Source of the DNA: Flavobacteriales bacterium UBA7519
GTDB lineage: Bacteria > Bacteroidota > Bacteroidia > Flavobacteriales > Weeksellaceae
Assembly (NCBI GenBank): GCA_002476905.1
Contig: DLND01000046.1
Coordinates: forward strand, 22,824 to 29,890
Direction of reading: 5' to 3'
DNA length: 7,067 nt
The position numbers were made by a program, and so were the translations under genes. Position 1 is the stretch's first letter, and every line of letters starts with the position of its first letter. Under the pieces are notes generated by a model that searched no databases, was not told the origin of the DNA, and saw nothing but the letters and a program-made list of their open reading frames with translations. Positions 1-5,781 of this stretch are shown in pieces.

Positions 1-237
1 CTGAATGGTTTCCGTTGTGTATTTTTTATTGTTTTCGACATCGGAAAATCCAAATCCGTGCTTATATAAAATTCCATCTTCATCAACAATTGAAACTGCA
101 AATCCATTGAACTTTTTCTGCTGATAAATAGTATTGATTTCATTGGTCAATGCCAATTGTTTATTCTTAGTTTCTGTGGAAACAGAACAAGACATCAGAG
201 CAAGAGATAGTACAAGGAAAAAATATATTTTTTTCAT
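1..237 (-). CDS. Lipoprotein serine hydrolase, beta-lactamase (class C/PBP4*) family, 5' part only
   Basis: The reading frame starts at the ATG at 237-235 and stays open for 79 codons to the window edge, so the C-terminal part is missing. The N-terminus MKKIYFFLVLSLALMSC is a type II signal peptide: two lysines, a hydrophobic core and a lipobox-like LMSC with Cys17 as the lipidated residue. The Met at -2 of the lipobox is slightly unusual. Residues 45-79 (GFAVSIVDEDGILYKHGFG, then SDVENNKKYT) match the start of the beta-lactamase/PF00144 fold, where the first beta strands precede the catalytic SxxK. That SxxK should lie just beyond the edge and cannot be checked. The product is probably an outer-membrane or periplasmic lipoprotein acting on peptides, esters or cell-wall material; the substrate is unknown. 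It is separated from lgt by a terminator, so it is probably transcribed independently. A TATAAT-like string lies just upstream, but no clear Bacteroidota promoter is visible. Lgt, encoded next door, would modify it. Confidence 0.8.
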   Translation of the reverse strand, partial: MKKIYFFLVLSLALMSCSVSTETKNKQLALTNEINTIYQQKKFNGFAVSIVDEDGILYKHGFGFSDVENNKKYTTETIQ

Positions 238-286
238 AAGCTTTTTAATTATAACAATCGGATGAATAAATTCATTACATTTTGCT

Positions 287-318
287 AAAATAAAAAAACT
301 CCCAAATTCTGGGAGTTT
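287..318 (-). terminator. Intrinsic terminator after lgt
   Basis: A perfect 9-bp stem (296-304 pairing with 310-318, containing ACTCCC/GGGAGT) closes a 5-base loop. Read on the minus strand it begins 4 bases after the lgt stop codon and runs into TTTTTTTATTTT. This is a classic rho-independent terminator. It ends the yidD-lgt transcript and isolates it from the downstream lipoprotein gene. Confidence 0.85.
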
Positions 319-322
319 AATT

Positions 323-1594
323 TTATGCAGTTGCTTCCTCTTTTGGAAGTTTAAATTTCTTAGAATAAATCATAATTACGAAACCTGAAATCATAAAAGG
401 AATGCTTAGAACCTGACCCGTATTAAGCCCTGCAAATTGGATGAATTCATCGCCTTGTGGCTCTTTTAGGAATTCTACAAAGAATCTTACCGCCCATAGA
501 ATGATAAAGAACAATCCGAATAACCAGCCTTGTTGATATTTTTTATCAGTTTTTCTGTAAAGAAACCATAAAAGGACGAACAAGCAAAAGTAACCCACCG
601 CCTCGAAAAGCTGGCTAGGGTAACGCGGAATAGTTACACCATATTCCGAACTCTGCTGTGGGAAAAGAATCGCAAATGGTGAACTAGGATCCACTGGTTT
701 GCCGATGATTTCCGAATTGAAAAAATTACCCATTCTCACAAATGCACCGCCCAAAGCTACTACAATCCCGATTCTGTCATAAACCCAAAAAGGATTTTTC
801 TTAATGATTTTAAAACTGTAGTAAAGTGTTGTAAAAATCAAGGCAATTGTGGCACCGTGACTAGCCAGACCGGAAAATCCTGTAAAATGCAAGCCACCTC
901 TTGTACTGATTGGAAGAAAAACGCTCAAGAAATCTTCCTTGAACAGTTCTGGCTGATAAAAAATAACGTGACCCAATCTTGCACCAAGAATTGTCCCGAT
1001 TAAAGTCCAAGTGAAAAGTGGTTCAAGAAATTTTTCATCCACATTGTCGATTTTGAAAATTCTTGCCATTATCACGTAGCCCAATCCAAATGCAAAAATG
1101 AACATCAAACTGTAAAAATGCAACATCACAGGACCAAGAGAAATACCTTTCTTGGGATCCCAGATTTTGAATTCTGTTTCCAGTTCCGTATTATCAGTTG
1201 GTTTCAAAACTTTATCAGACTTTAATAAGTACTTGAAGTTTTCTATGTTTTTCTGCTCGAAAACAGGTTCCTGTGGTTTGAAATTTTTATCCAGAAACTG
1301 AAATTTGTTACTCTTAAAAGTTTCTAAAATATTCTGAATGCTTGCCAAATGTTCCGCAGATTCTGGTTTGATATTATCTTCATTCAGAATTATCAGTTCG
1401 TTAGGAATGTTTTTAAAAGCTTGATTAGCAAGTTCATCTGTTCTCTGGGATGCAAAGATTTTAACTGGTATGCTTTCGCTGTTATTAACCTTCAACGTTC
1501 CGTCTGATAAGTCATTAGCACTGATTTGCGAAGAAAAAAGCTGAAAAACTCCAGCAAAAAGAATTAGAAAAAATCTAAGAAAGATATTATTCAT
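323..1594 (-). CDS. lgt: Prolipoprotein diacylglyceryl transferase with long N-terminal extension
   Basis: This inner-membrane enzyme moves the diacylglyceryl group from phosphatidylglycerol to the lipobox cysteine of prolipoproteins, the first step of lipoprotein maturation. The core begins near residue 145. ISLGPVMLHFY ends in Tyr161, which aligns with E. coli Tyr26. The family signature lies at 287-298 (R287, N290, N293, E295, G298, matching E. coli R143, N146, N149, E151, G154). His246 in GLASHG is the likely equivalent of His103. PSQLFE at 326-331 and R370/E374 in RFFVEF match R239/E243. All key residues are present, with about seven membrane segments. The protein is 423 residues against about 290 in E. 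coli. The extra first 140 residues begin with a hydrophobic signal-like segment (1-26, possible cleavage after ISA) followed by a charged stretch. Homologues usually lack this. The extension is open frame with normal-looking codons, so I keep the distal start, 12 bases after the yidD stop. No Shine-Dalgarno is seen, as is common here. Confidence 0.95.
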   Translation of the reverse strand: MNNIFLRFFLILFAGVFQLFSSQISANDLSDGTLKVNNSESIPVKIFASQRTDELANQAFKNIPNELIILNEDNIKPESAEHLASIQNILETFKSNKFQFLDKNFKPQEPVFEQKNIENFKYLLKSDKVLKPTDNTELETEFKIWDPKKGISLGPVMLHFYSLMFIFAFGLGYVIMARIFKIDNVDEKFLEPLFTWTLIGTILGARLGHVIFYQPELFKEDFLSVFLPISTRGGLHFTGFSGLASHGATIALIFTTLYYSFKIIKKNPFWVYDRIGIVVALGGAFVRMGNFFNSEIIGKPVDPSSPFAILFPQQSSEYGVTIPRYPSQLFEAVGYFCLFVLLWFLYRKTDKKYQQGWLFGLFFIILWAVRFFVEFLKEPQGDEFIQFAGLNTGQVLSIPFMISGFVIMIYSKKFKLPKEEATA

Positions 1595-1606
1595 TGATAA
1601 TTGATT

Positions 1607-1843
1607 TTAGTGTTTTTTAGGTGGTACAGGATCATAACCTTCACCGCCCCAAGGATGGCAGCTACCAATTCTTTTGATGGCGAGCCAGCTTCCTTTGAAA
1701 AGGCCGTGAACTTTTAGAGCCTCCAAGGTATAATGTGAGCAGGTTGGTTCGTATCTGCAGTTTTTCCCCACCCAAGGCGAAATGAAAAGTTGATAGAACT
1801 TTATCAGTACTACAAATGGAAAAGTCAGAATCCTGTTTAGCAT
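1607..1843 (-). CDS. yidD: Membrane protein insertion efficiency factor YidD
   Basis: This is a small (78 residue) inner-membrane-associated protein that aids YidC-dependent insertion of membrane proteins. An amphipathic N-terminal helix ([20 protein letters not shown]) precedes the family core: [17 protein letters not shown], then [12 protein letters not shown] near the C-terminus. The three conserved cysteines (29, 35, 62) are present. A longer frame opens at 1912. I chose the ATG at 1843 because YidD proteins begin with this helix, the length then fits the family, and a consensus promoter lies at 1861-1889, inside the longer version. It is the first gene of a two-gene operon with lgt. In many bacteria yidD sits with rnpA and yidC, so pairing with lgt is a different arrangement but functionally sensible. 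Confidence 0.93.
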   Translation of the reverse strand: MLNRILTFPFVVLIKFYQLFISPWVGKNCRYEPTCSHYTLEALKVHGLFKGSWLAIKRIGSCHPWGGEGYDPVPPKKH

Positions 1844-1860
1844 TTTTAGATTTACTGATA

Positions 1861-1889
1861 CAAAAATAGTAGAAAAATCAAATATCAAA
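1861..1889 (-). promoter_or_regulatory. Bacteroidota-type promoter of the yidD-lgt operon
   Basis: On the minus strand, TATTTTTG (1868-1861) is an exact match to the Bacteroidota -7 consensus TAnnTTTG. A TTTG lies 17 bases upstream (1889-1886), and an alternative TTG lies 22 bases upstream (1893-1891). Both spacings suit the -33 element. Transcription would start about 12 bases before the yidD ATG, which supports the short YidD start. Confidence 0.7.
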
Positions 1890-1919
1890 TCAACTTTAAC
1901 CAACAATAACATTTAACTT

Positions 1920-2051
1920 TTAATTTGGGCAGTTTATCCGTCCCAGTTTATCCTGAACTTGTAGAAGAGTTTCTGCTTTTTCTGGATTGTCAAGATAACA
2001 GTGGTGATCCTCTAAAGCTTTCAATATTGGCAATCTCCAAAATAGCTCTAT
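1920..2051 (-). pseudogene. Possible decayed 3' end of an unidentified gene
   Basis: On the minus strand a frame without ATG is open from 2051 to a TAA at 1922-1920. It reads like real protein: ELFWRLPILKALEDHHCYL, then DNPEKAETLLQVQDKLG. An in-frame TGA lies immediately upstream at 2054-2052. In another frame a second protein-like stretch (FNQLGLNRAILEIANIE) precedes and overlaps it, which could reflect a frameshift. I recognise no family. It could be a gene remnant left by deletion or rearrangement, or simply chance coding-like sequence. The rest of the roughly 290-base gap shows no other gene. Confidence 0.3.
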
Positions 2052-2104
2052 TCAGGCCGAGCTGATTAAAATTTATTTCATCAAAACTATAATGTTAATT
2101 GAAT

Positions 2105-2120
2105 TTAAACAAAAGTTTAA
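2105..2120. repeat. Short palindrome upstream of araJ
   Basis: TTAAAC, a four-A spacer and GTTTAA form a perfect 6-bp inverted repeat, 62 bases before the araJ start. It could be an operator for a dimeric regulator, but in AT-rich DNA such a palindrome is also expected by chance. Confidence 0.3.
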
Positions 2121-2145
2121 TTTAATCTTATCTTAAAGCCGGAAA

Positions 2146-2177
2146 TTTGAATTTCTAAGTGAAAATCAGGAATTTTG
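2146..2177 (+). promoter_or_regulatory. Candidate araJ promoter giving a nearly leaderless transcript
   Basis: TTTG (2146-2149), a 20-base spacer and GAATTTTG (2170-2177) match the Bacteroidota -33/-7 pattern except for G instead of T at the first -7 position. The box ends 4 bases before the ATG, so transcription would begin at or next to the start codon. Confidence 0.35.
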
Positions 2178-2181
2178 CAAA

Positions 2182-3333
2182 ATGGATAGAAGGATTTTTC
2201 CGCTGGCTTTGGGCGCGTTAGGTATTGGTACTACGGAATTTGTGATAATGGGATTATTGCCAGATGTTGCAAAATCACTGAATATATCTATTCCACAAGC
2301 CGGACATTTGATTTCATCCTATGCTTTCGGCGTTGTTGTCGGAGCACCTGTTTTAATAGCCTTTGCTGCGAAATATCCGCCAAAGAAAATTCTATCTTAT
2401 TTAATGATTGCCTTTGTGATTTTCAACGGATTATCCGCATTAGTCAATGATTATTACACAATGATGATTGTCAGATTTCTTTCGGGACTGCCGCATGGTG
2501 CATTTTTCGGCGTGGGAACAGTAGTGGCAACTAGACTTGCAAAACCAGGAAAACAGGCACAAAGTATTGCAATGATGTTTACCGGACTTACACTGGCTAA
2601 TCTGGCAATGGTTCCTTTTGTAACGTGGTTAGGACATCAGCTCAGCTGGCGTTATGCATTCGGCGTCGTTTCTGTTTTAGGACTATTGACGCTCATTAGT
2701 CTGAAATTCCTTTTACCTTATATGGACAGCCTTAGAACTACCACACTAAAGGACGAACTGGAATTTTTTAAATCTGCAAAAGCGTGGCATATCATCGCCA
2801 TTACCGGAATTGGTTTTGGAGGTTTATTTGCGTGGTTCAGTTATATCACACCATTGATGACCACTGTTTCCAGATTCGATAAAGATTTTATTGCGTACAT
2901 TATGGTTTTAGCTGGTGCTGGGATGGTAATTGGCAATTTCCTAGGAGGTGTAATGGCAGACAAAATGAGACCGGCATTGGCTGCGGCAATTTTGCTTACT
3001 GCAATGATTCTGGCATTGATTGGTGTTTTCTTATTTTCTGAAAACCAGTCCGTGTCTTTGGTTTTAACATTTGTCTGTGGTGCTTTATCTATGGCTGTGG
3101 GAACGCCGGTGAATATTATAATGCTGCGTTCTGCCAAAAATTCGGAAATGATGGCTGCTGCTTTTATGCAGGCGGCATTCAACGTGGGAAATTCGCTTGG
3201 AGCTTTTTTTGGCGGGTTGCCGTTGGAATTTGGTTTGTCTTATAGTTATCCTTCTTTGGTTGGTGCAGGTTTGGCAGGAATTGGATTATTGCTATGTCTG
3301 GCTTTTATAAAAAAATATAAGCCGGTTATTTAG
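2182..3333 (+). CDS. araJ: AraJ-like MFS efflux transporter (DHA1 family)
   Basis: This is an inner-membrane major facilitator transporter of 383 residues with about 12 hydrophobic helices in two halves, joined by a charged loop near 182-202. It closely resembles E. coli AraJ (394 residues) along its first half: LALGALGIGTTEF at the start, ISIPQAGHLIS (35-45), GVVVGAPV (50-57), RFLSGLPHGAFFGVG (98-112) with the conserved helix-4 arginine Arg98, KPGK (121-124) and LSWRYAF (154-160). The DHA1 family couples export to proton entry. AraJ is linked to arabinose or sugar efflux in E. coli, but the substrate here is unknown. The start is fixed by alignment with AraJ. No sugar-use genes lie nearby, so context adds nothing on substrate. 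By eye its composition is somewhat richer in G and C than the flanking genes. Its last 8 bases overlap the end of the convergent alkB-family gene. Confidence 0.9.
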   Translation: MDRRIFPLALGALGIGTTEFVIMGLLPDVAKSLNISIPQAGHLISSYAFGVVVGAPVLIAFAAKYPPKKILSYLMIAFVIFNGLSALVNDYYTMMIVRFLSGLPHGAFFGVGTVVATRLAKPGKQAQSIAMMFTGLTLANLAMVPFVTWLGHQLSWRYAFGVVSVLGLLTLISLKFLLPYMDSLRTTTLKDELEFFKSAKAWHIIAITGIGFGGLFAWFSYITPLMTTVSRFDKDFIAYIMVLAGAGMVIGNFLGGVMADKMRPALAAAILLTAMILALIGVFLFSENQSVSLVLTFVCGALSMAVGTPVNIIMLRSAKNSEMMAAAFMQAAFNVGNSLGAFFGGLPLEFGLSYSYPSLVGAGLAGIGLLLCLAFIKKYKPVI

Positions 3334-3940
3334 ATTGATCAATCGTTCGGAACGTTAGACTGATTCTTGGTTTAATGTTTTTTGTGGTTGTCGGCAATCT
3401 GTGAAGCCAGAATTTTTGAGTGGCTTCTTTCATCATCAGCAGGCTTCCGTTTTCAAGAATCAGTGAAACCAATTCCTTCGTAGTTTTATGTTTAAAATTA
3501 AATTTTCGTTCTGCACCAAAGCTCAACGAACTAATGGCGCTATTATCTTTCAGATCTTTTTCGCCATCGCTATGGTAAGCCATTCCTTCCGAACCATTGT
3601 GGTAAAGATTCAATAAGCAAGAATTAAACATTTCGCCACTGATACTTTCAATTTTTTCTTTGATTTCTAATAGTGTGTTGTTCCACGGTAAAGCAGTTTT
3701 TGTTCTTCCAGAGTAGGTATATCTGAACGCTTCACTTCCGTACAAGGCCACTTTCCGTTTGGTTTCAATCAGTTTTCCGAAGATGACCGCTTCATCGCTT
3801 TTCCATTCGATTTCGCTCATTAATTTGTCAAAATAACAGTTCGCTTCCTCTTCAGAAAAAATTTTTCCGTAGTAGGAAGTCACGCCGTCGTAAGGCAGAA
3901 TATTTTCAATAATGTCGAATTGGTCTTCAAAAAGGCTCAT
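3326..3940 (-). CDS. alkB: AlkB-family Fe(II)/2-oxoglutarate-dependent dioxygenase
   Basis: This is predicted to reverse N-alkyl damage in DNA or RNA (for example 1-methyladenine, 3-methylcytosine) by oxidative demethylation in the cytoplasm. The 204-residue protein has the full active-site set. NLYHNG (111-116) leads into HSD (123-125), supplying His123 and Asp125. The distal iron ligand is His180 in WLHRLP. RISLTFR (192-198) supplies the two arginines that bind 2-oxoglutarate and help in substrate handling. The upstream ALYGSEAFRYTYSGRTK and PW (64-86) resemble the nucleotide-recognition region of the ALKBH2/ALKBH3-like branch rather than E. coli AlkB itself, so a repair enzyme is likely but the exact lesion is not determined. 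A promoter lies 13 bases upstream, and the gene diverges from hisS. It is probably monocistronic. There is no room for a terminator between it and araJ. No ada or other adaptive-response gene is visible nearby. Confidence 0.92.
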   Translation of the reverse strand: MSLFEDQFDIIENILPYDGVTSYYGKIFSEEEANCYFDKLMSEIEWKSDEAVIFGKLIETKRKVALYGSEAFRYTYSGRTKTALPWNNTLLEIKEKIESISGEMFNSCLLNLYHNGSEGMAYHSDGEKDLKDNSAISSLSFGAERKFNFKHKTTKELVSLILENGSLLMMKEATQKFWLHRLPTTTKNIKPRISLTFRTIDQSK

Positions 3941-3953
3941 AATATCTTTTCGT

Positions 3954-3982
3954 CAAAATTATTTCCTGTTCTAAAAATACAA
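3954..3982 (-). promoter_or_regulatory. Bacteroidota-type promoter of the alkB-family gene
   Basis: On the minus strand, TAATTTTG (3961-3954) matches the -7 consensus exactly and TTG (3982-3980) lies 18 bases upstream, within the usual 17-23 spacing. The leader would be only about 8 bases. The short leader AAAAGATATT before the ATG is A-rich, without a real Shine-Dalgarno. Confidence 0.7.
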
Positions 3983-4053
3983 CTAAGTTTATAAATAGTA
4001 ATCATCATCATAGTTTTTAATCTTAAGATCCTTATTTCTTATCGTTTAATTCT

Positions 4054-4061
4054 TATTTTTG
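4054..4061 (+). promoter_or_regulatory. -7 promoter element of hisS
   Basis: TATTTTTG matches the Bacteroidota -7 consensus exactly, 41 bases before the hisS ATG. No TTG is found at the expected -33 distance, so the element may be weaker or rely on another upstream sequence. The leader would be about 36 bases. I see no T-box-like structure or histidine-rich leader peptide in it. Confidence 0.55.
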
Positions 4062-4102
4062 CAGTCGATTTATTATTCAATCACCAATTATCGTTTTATA
4101 TA

Positions 4103-5452
4103 ATGAAGCCGAGCTTAGCAAAAGGAACCAGAGATTTTACCTCGAAAGAAGTTTCGAGAAGAAAATATATCATCAATACATTACAAAAGAATTTTGAATT
4201 ATTTGGATTCCAGCCATTGGAAACTCCTAGTTTCGAAAATCTTTCAACTTTGACGGGAAAATACGGCGAAGAAGGTGATCGGTTGATTTTTAAAATTCTC
4301 AATTCAGGCGATTACGCTTCTAAAACTAACGAAGATGACTGGACAAATAAAAATTCTCAAAAACTAATTTCCCAAATTTCCGAAAAAGCACTTCGCTACG
4401 ATTTGACTGTTCCATTTGCTCGCTTTGTTGCAATGAATCACGGACAATTGGCATTTCCTTTTAAGCGTTACCAGATTCAGCCAGTTTGGAGAGCAGACAG
4501 ACCTCAGAAAGGAAGATTCCGAGAGTTTTACCAATGTGATGCAGATGTGGTGGGAAGTACAAGCCTTTGGCAGGAAGTGGAATTGTTACAATTATATTTT
4601 AAATCATTTCAGGACTTAAAATTATCGGTTTCGATTCATATCAACAACAGAAAAATTCTTTCGGGATTAGCCGAATATGCAGGAATTGCAAACCAATTGA
4701 TTGATTTTACCGTCGCTCTTGATAAATTAGATAAAATCGGAAAAGATGGTGTAACCAAAGAAATGTTGGAAAAAGGTATTTCTGAGGAAGCGATTTCCAA
4801 ATTGGATTTTCTTTTCAGTCAATCAGACGACGCATTGGAAAATCTTCTTAATCTGAAAGAAAAATTTGTAGGTAACGAAATTGGATTGAAAGGTGTAGAA
4901 GAACTGGAATTCGTGATTAGCAATGCTCTGAATCTCGGAATTGACGCTCAAAACTTAGTATTTGATATCACTTTAGCCAGAGGCCTGGATTATTACACAG
5001 GCGCTATTTTTGAGGTAAAGGCTGATGAAGTTGCAATGGGTTCTATTGGTGGTGGCGGCCGTTATGATAATCTGACGGAAGTTTTCGGCGTTAAGGATAT
5101 TCCTGGAATCGGGATTTCTTTCGGACTGGACAGGATTTATCTTGTTATGGAAGAGTTAGGCATTTTCCCAGAAGATTCTGAAAAGAATGTCAAATATCTT
5201 TTTGCCAACTATGGCGAGGCAGAATCTATAGAAGCTTTGAAGCTGATTTCTGAACTGAGACAAAGGAATATCGCTGCAGAATTATATCCAGAAGCTTCCA
5301 AACTGAAAAAGCAATTTACTTATGCCGAGAAAAAAGGCATCGAAAATCTGGTTTTTATGGGGTTGGAAGAGATTAACAATCAAAGTGTGACGGTGAAAAA
5401 TCTCTTATCAGGCGAACAAAAAACAATGAAAGTAGAAGCGTTTTTGGATTAA
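4103..5452 (+). CDS. hisS: Histidyl-tRNA synthetase
   Basis: This class II aminoacyl-tRNA synthetase (449 residues, cytoplasmic homodimer in the family) charges tRNA-His. Motif 1 lies around [10 protein letters not shown] (36-45). Motif 2 is FREFYQCD (139-146) preceded by Arg130. The histidine-specific motif [10 protein letters not shown] (291-300) contains Arg293, the counterpart of the catalytic arginine of E. coli His[11 protein letters not shown] (316-324) and motif 3 FGLDRI (340-345) follow. Residues 362-449 form the anticodon-binding domain. [15 protein letters not shown] (98-112), FYQCD and VALDKLDK (204-211) resemble the eukaryotic-type enzymes more than E. coli HisRS. A polar insertion at about 70-95 separates motif 1 from this block. 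The ATG at 4103 gives the expected [13 protein letters not shown]-terminus. No clear intrinsic terminator follows. It stands as a single gene, divergent from the alkB-family gene and separated from cvfB by a non-coding gap. Confidence 0.97.
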   Translation: MKPSLAKGTRDFTSKEVSRRKYIINTLQKNFELFGFQPLETPSFENLSTLTGKYGEEGDRLIFKILNSGDYASKTNEDDWTNKNSQKLISQISEKALRYDLTVPFARFVAMNHGQLAFPFKRYQIQPVWRADRPQKGRFREFYQCDADVVGSTSLWQEVELLQLYFKSFQDLKLSVSIHINNRKILSGLAEYAGIANQLIDFTVALDKLDKIGKDGVTKEMLEKGISEEAISKLDFLFSQSDDALENLLNLKEKFVGNEIGLKGVEELEFVISNALNLGIDAQNLVFDITLARGLDYYTGAIFEVKADEVAMGSIGGGGRYDNLTEVFGVKDIPGIGISFGLDRIYLVMEELGIFPEDSEKNVKYLFANYGEAESIEALKLISELRQRNIAAELYPEASKLKKQFTYAEKKGIENLVFMGLEEINNQSVTVKNLLSGEQKTMKVEAFLD

Positions 5453-5597
5453 TAACTAACAAATGCTTTAGTTTTCTGATAGTTGTTTGTCTTATCAATC
5501 GAATTATAATTACATTATTTTCCAATTCACTTTTCCTGATGAAGTCATTGGGTGTTTTCTATTGGTATAAAAAAGTCGAAAAAATTTTGTCTGGAGG

Positions 5598-5623
5598 TAA
5601 GTTACACTCCGCAGTCTAACTTA
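5598..5623. repeat. Inverted repeat TAAGTTA / TAACTTA
   Basis: Perfect 7-bp arms (5598-5604 and 5617-5623) enclose a 12-base loop. An alternative small hairpin, ACTTA-TTG-TAAGT (5619-5631), shares the right arm, so the two structures exclude each other. No T-run follows, so it does not look like a terminator. Confidence 0.45.
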
Positions 5624-5646
5624 TTGTAAGTCGATTCAGACATATC

Positions 5647-5736
5647 AATTTTATGGAATAAACTAAATTTTATGTATAGATGTTCTCGCTAGGTTTTATA
5701 AATGGAGTTTAGCGGTAGAATCTTCCATAAAAAATT
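5647..5736. repeat. Nested inverted repeat just upstream of the cvfB promoter
   Basis: The outer arms are TTTTATGGAA (5649-5658) and TTCCATAAAA (5723-5732), a perfect 10-bp match. It extends to AATT/AATT if two extra A residues bulge out. Inside it, TTCTCGCTA (5683-5691) pairs with TAGCG and AGAA (5710-5714 and 5717-5720) around a 2-base bulge. The right outer arm falls at the -33 region of the cvfB promoter, so it may be an operator, a structured RNA or a small repeat element. Confidence 0.5.
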
Positions 5737-5757
5737 CAATTACCAAAAAAGTTTATC

Positions 5758-5765
5758 TACTTTTG
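5758..5765 (+). promoter_or_regulatory. -7 promoter element of cvfB
   Basis: TACTTTTG matches the Bacteroidota -7 consensus exactly and ends 16 bases before the cvfB ATG, giving a leader of about 11 bases. No TTG is seen at the -33 distance; that region is occupied by the right arm of an inverted repeat. Confidence 0.6.
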
Positions 5766-5781
5766 CAGGAAATCAAACGGT

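Larger units (their letters stand above)
5453..5781. other. Non-coding interval between hisS and cvfB with several inverted repeats
   Basis: In this 329-base gap I find no recognisable gene, tRNA or clear hisS terminator. A 26-codon frame at 5539-5619 (MKSLGVFYWYKKVEKILSGG, then KLHSAV) has an ATG but no ribosome-binding signal and no family I recognise, so I do not call it a gene. The right half contains inverted repeats (5598-5623 and 5647-5736) and the cvfB -7 element. The interval could hold an untranslated leader, a small RNA or a dispersed intergenic repeat. Confidence 0.6.

Noticed and set aside
1844..1912. Longer YidD start adding 23 residues
   Set aside because: The added segment contains the consensus promoter and is not found in the YidD family; the 78-residue form fits.
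2841..3182. 113-codon minus-strand frame inside araJ
   Set aside because: It lies entirely within the well-supported araJ gene on the opposite strand and its translation resembles no family; it is a shadow frame.
4000..4014. ATC trinucleotide repeat between alkB and hisS
   Set aside because: It has only about three units, which is too short to be a meaningful repeat.
4096..4302. 68-codon minus-strand frame over the start of hisS
   Set aside because: It overlaps the certain hisS N-terminus and has no recognisable domain or promoter.
5453..5500. Intrinsic terminator after hisS
   Set aside because: Only weak 5-bp pairings (such as TGATA/TATCA) are present, without a GC-rich stem or T run.
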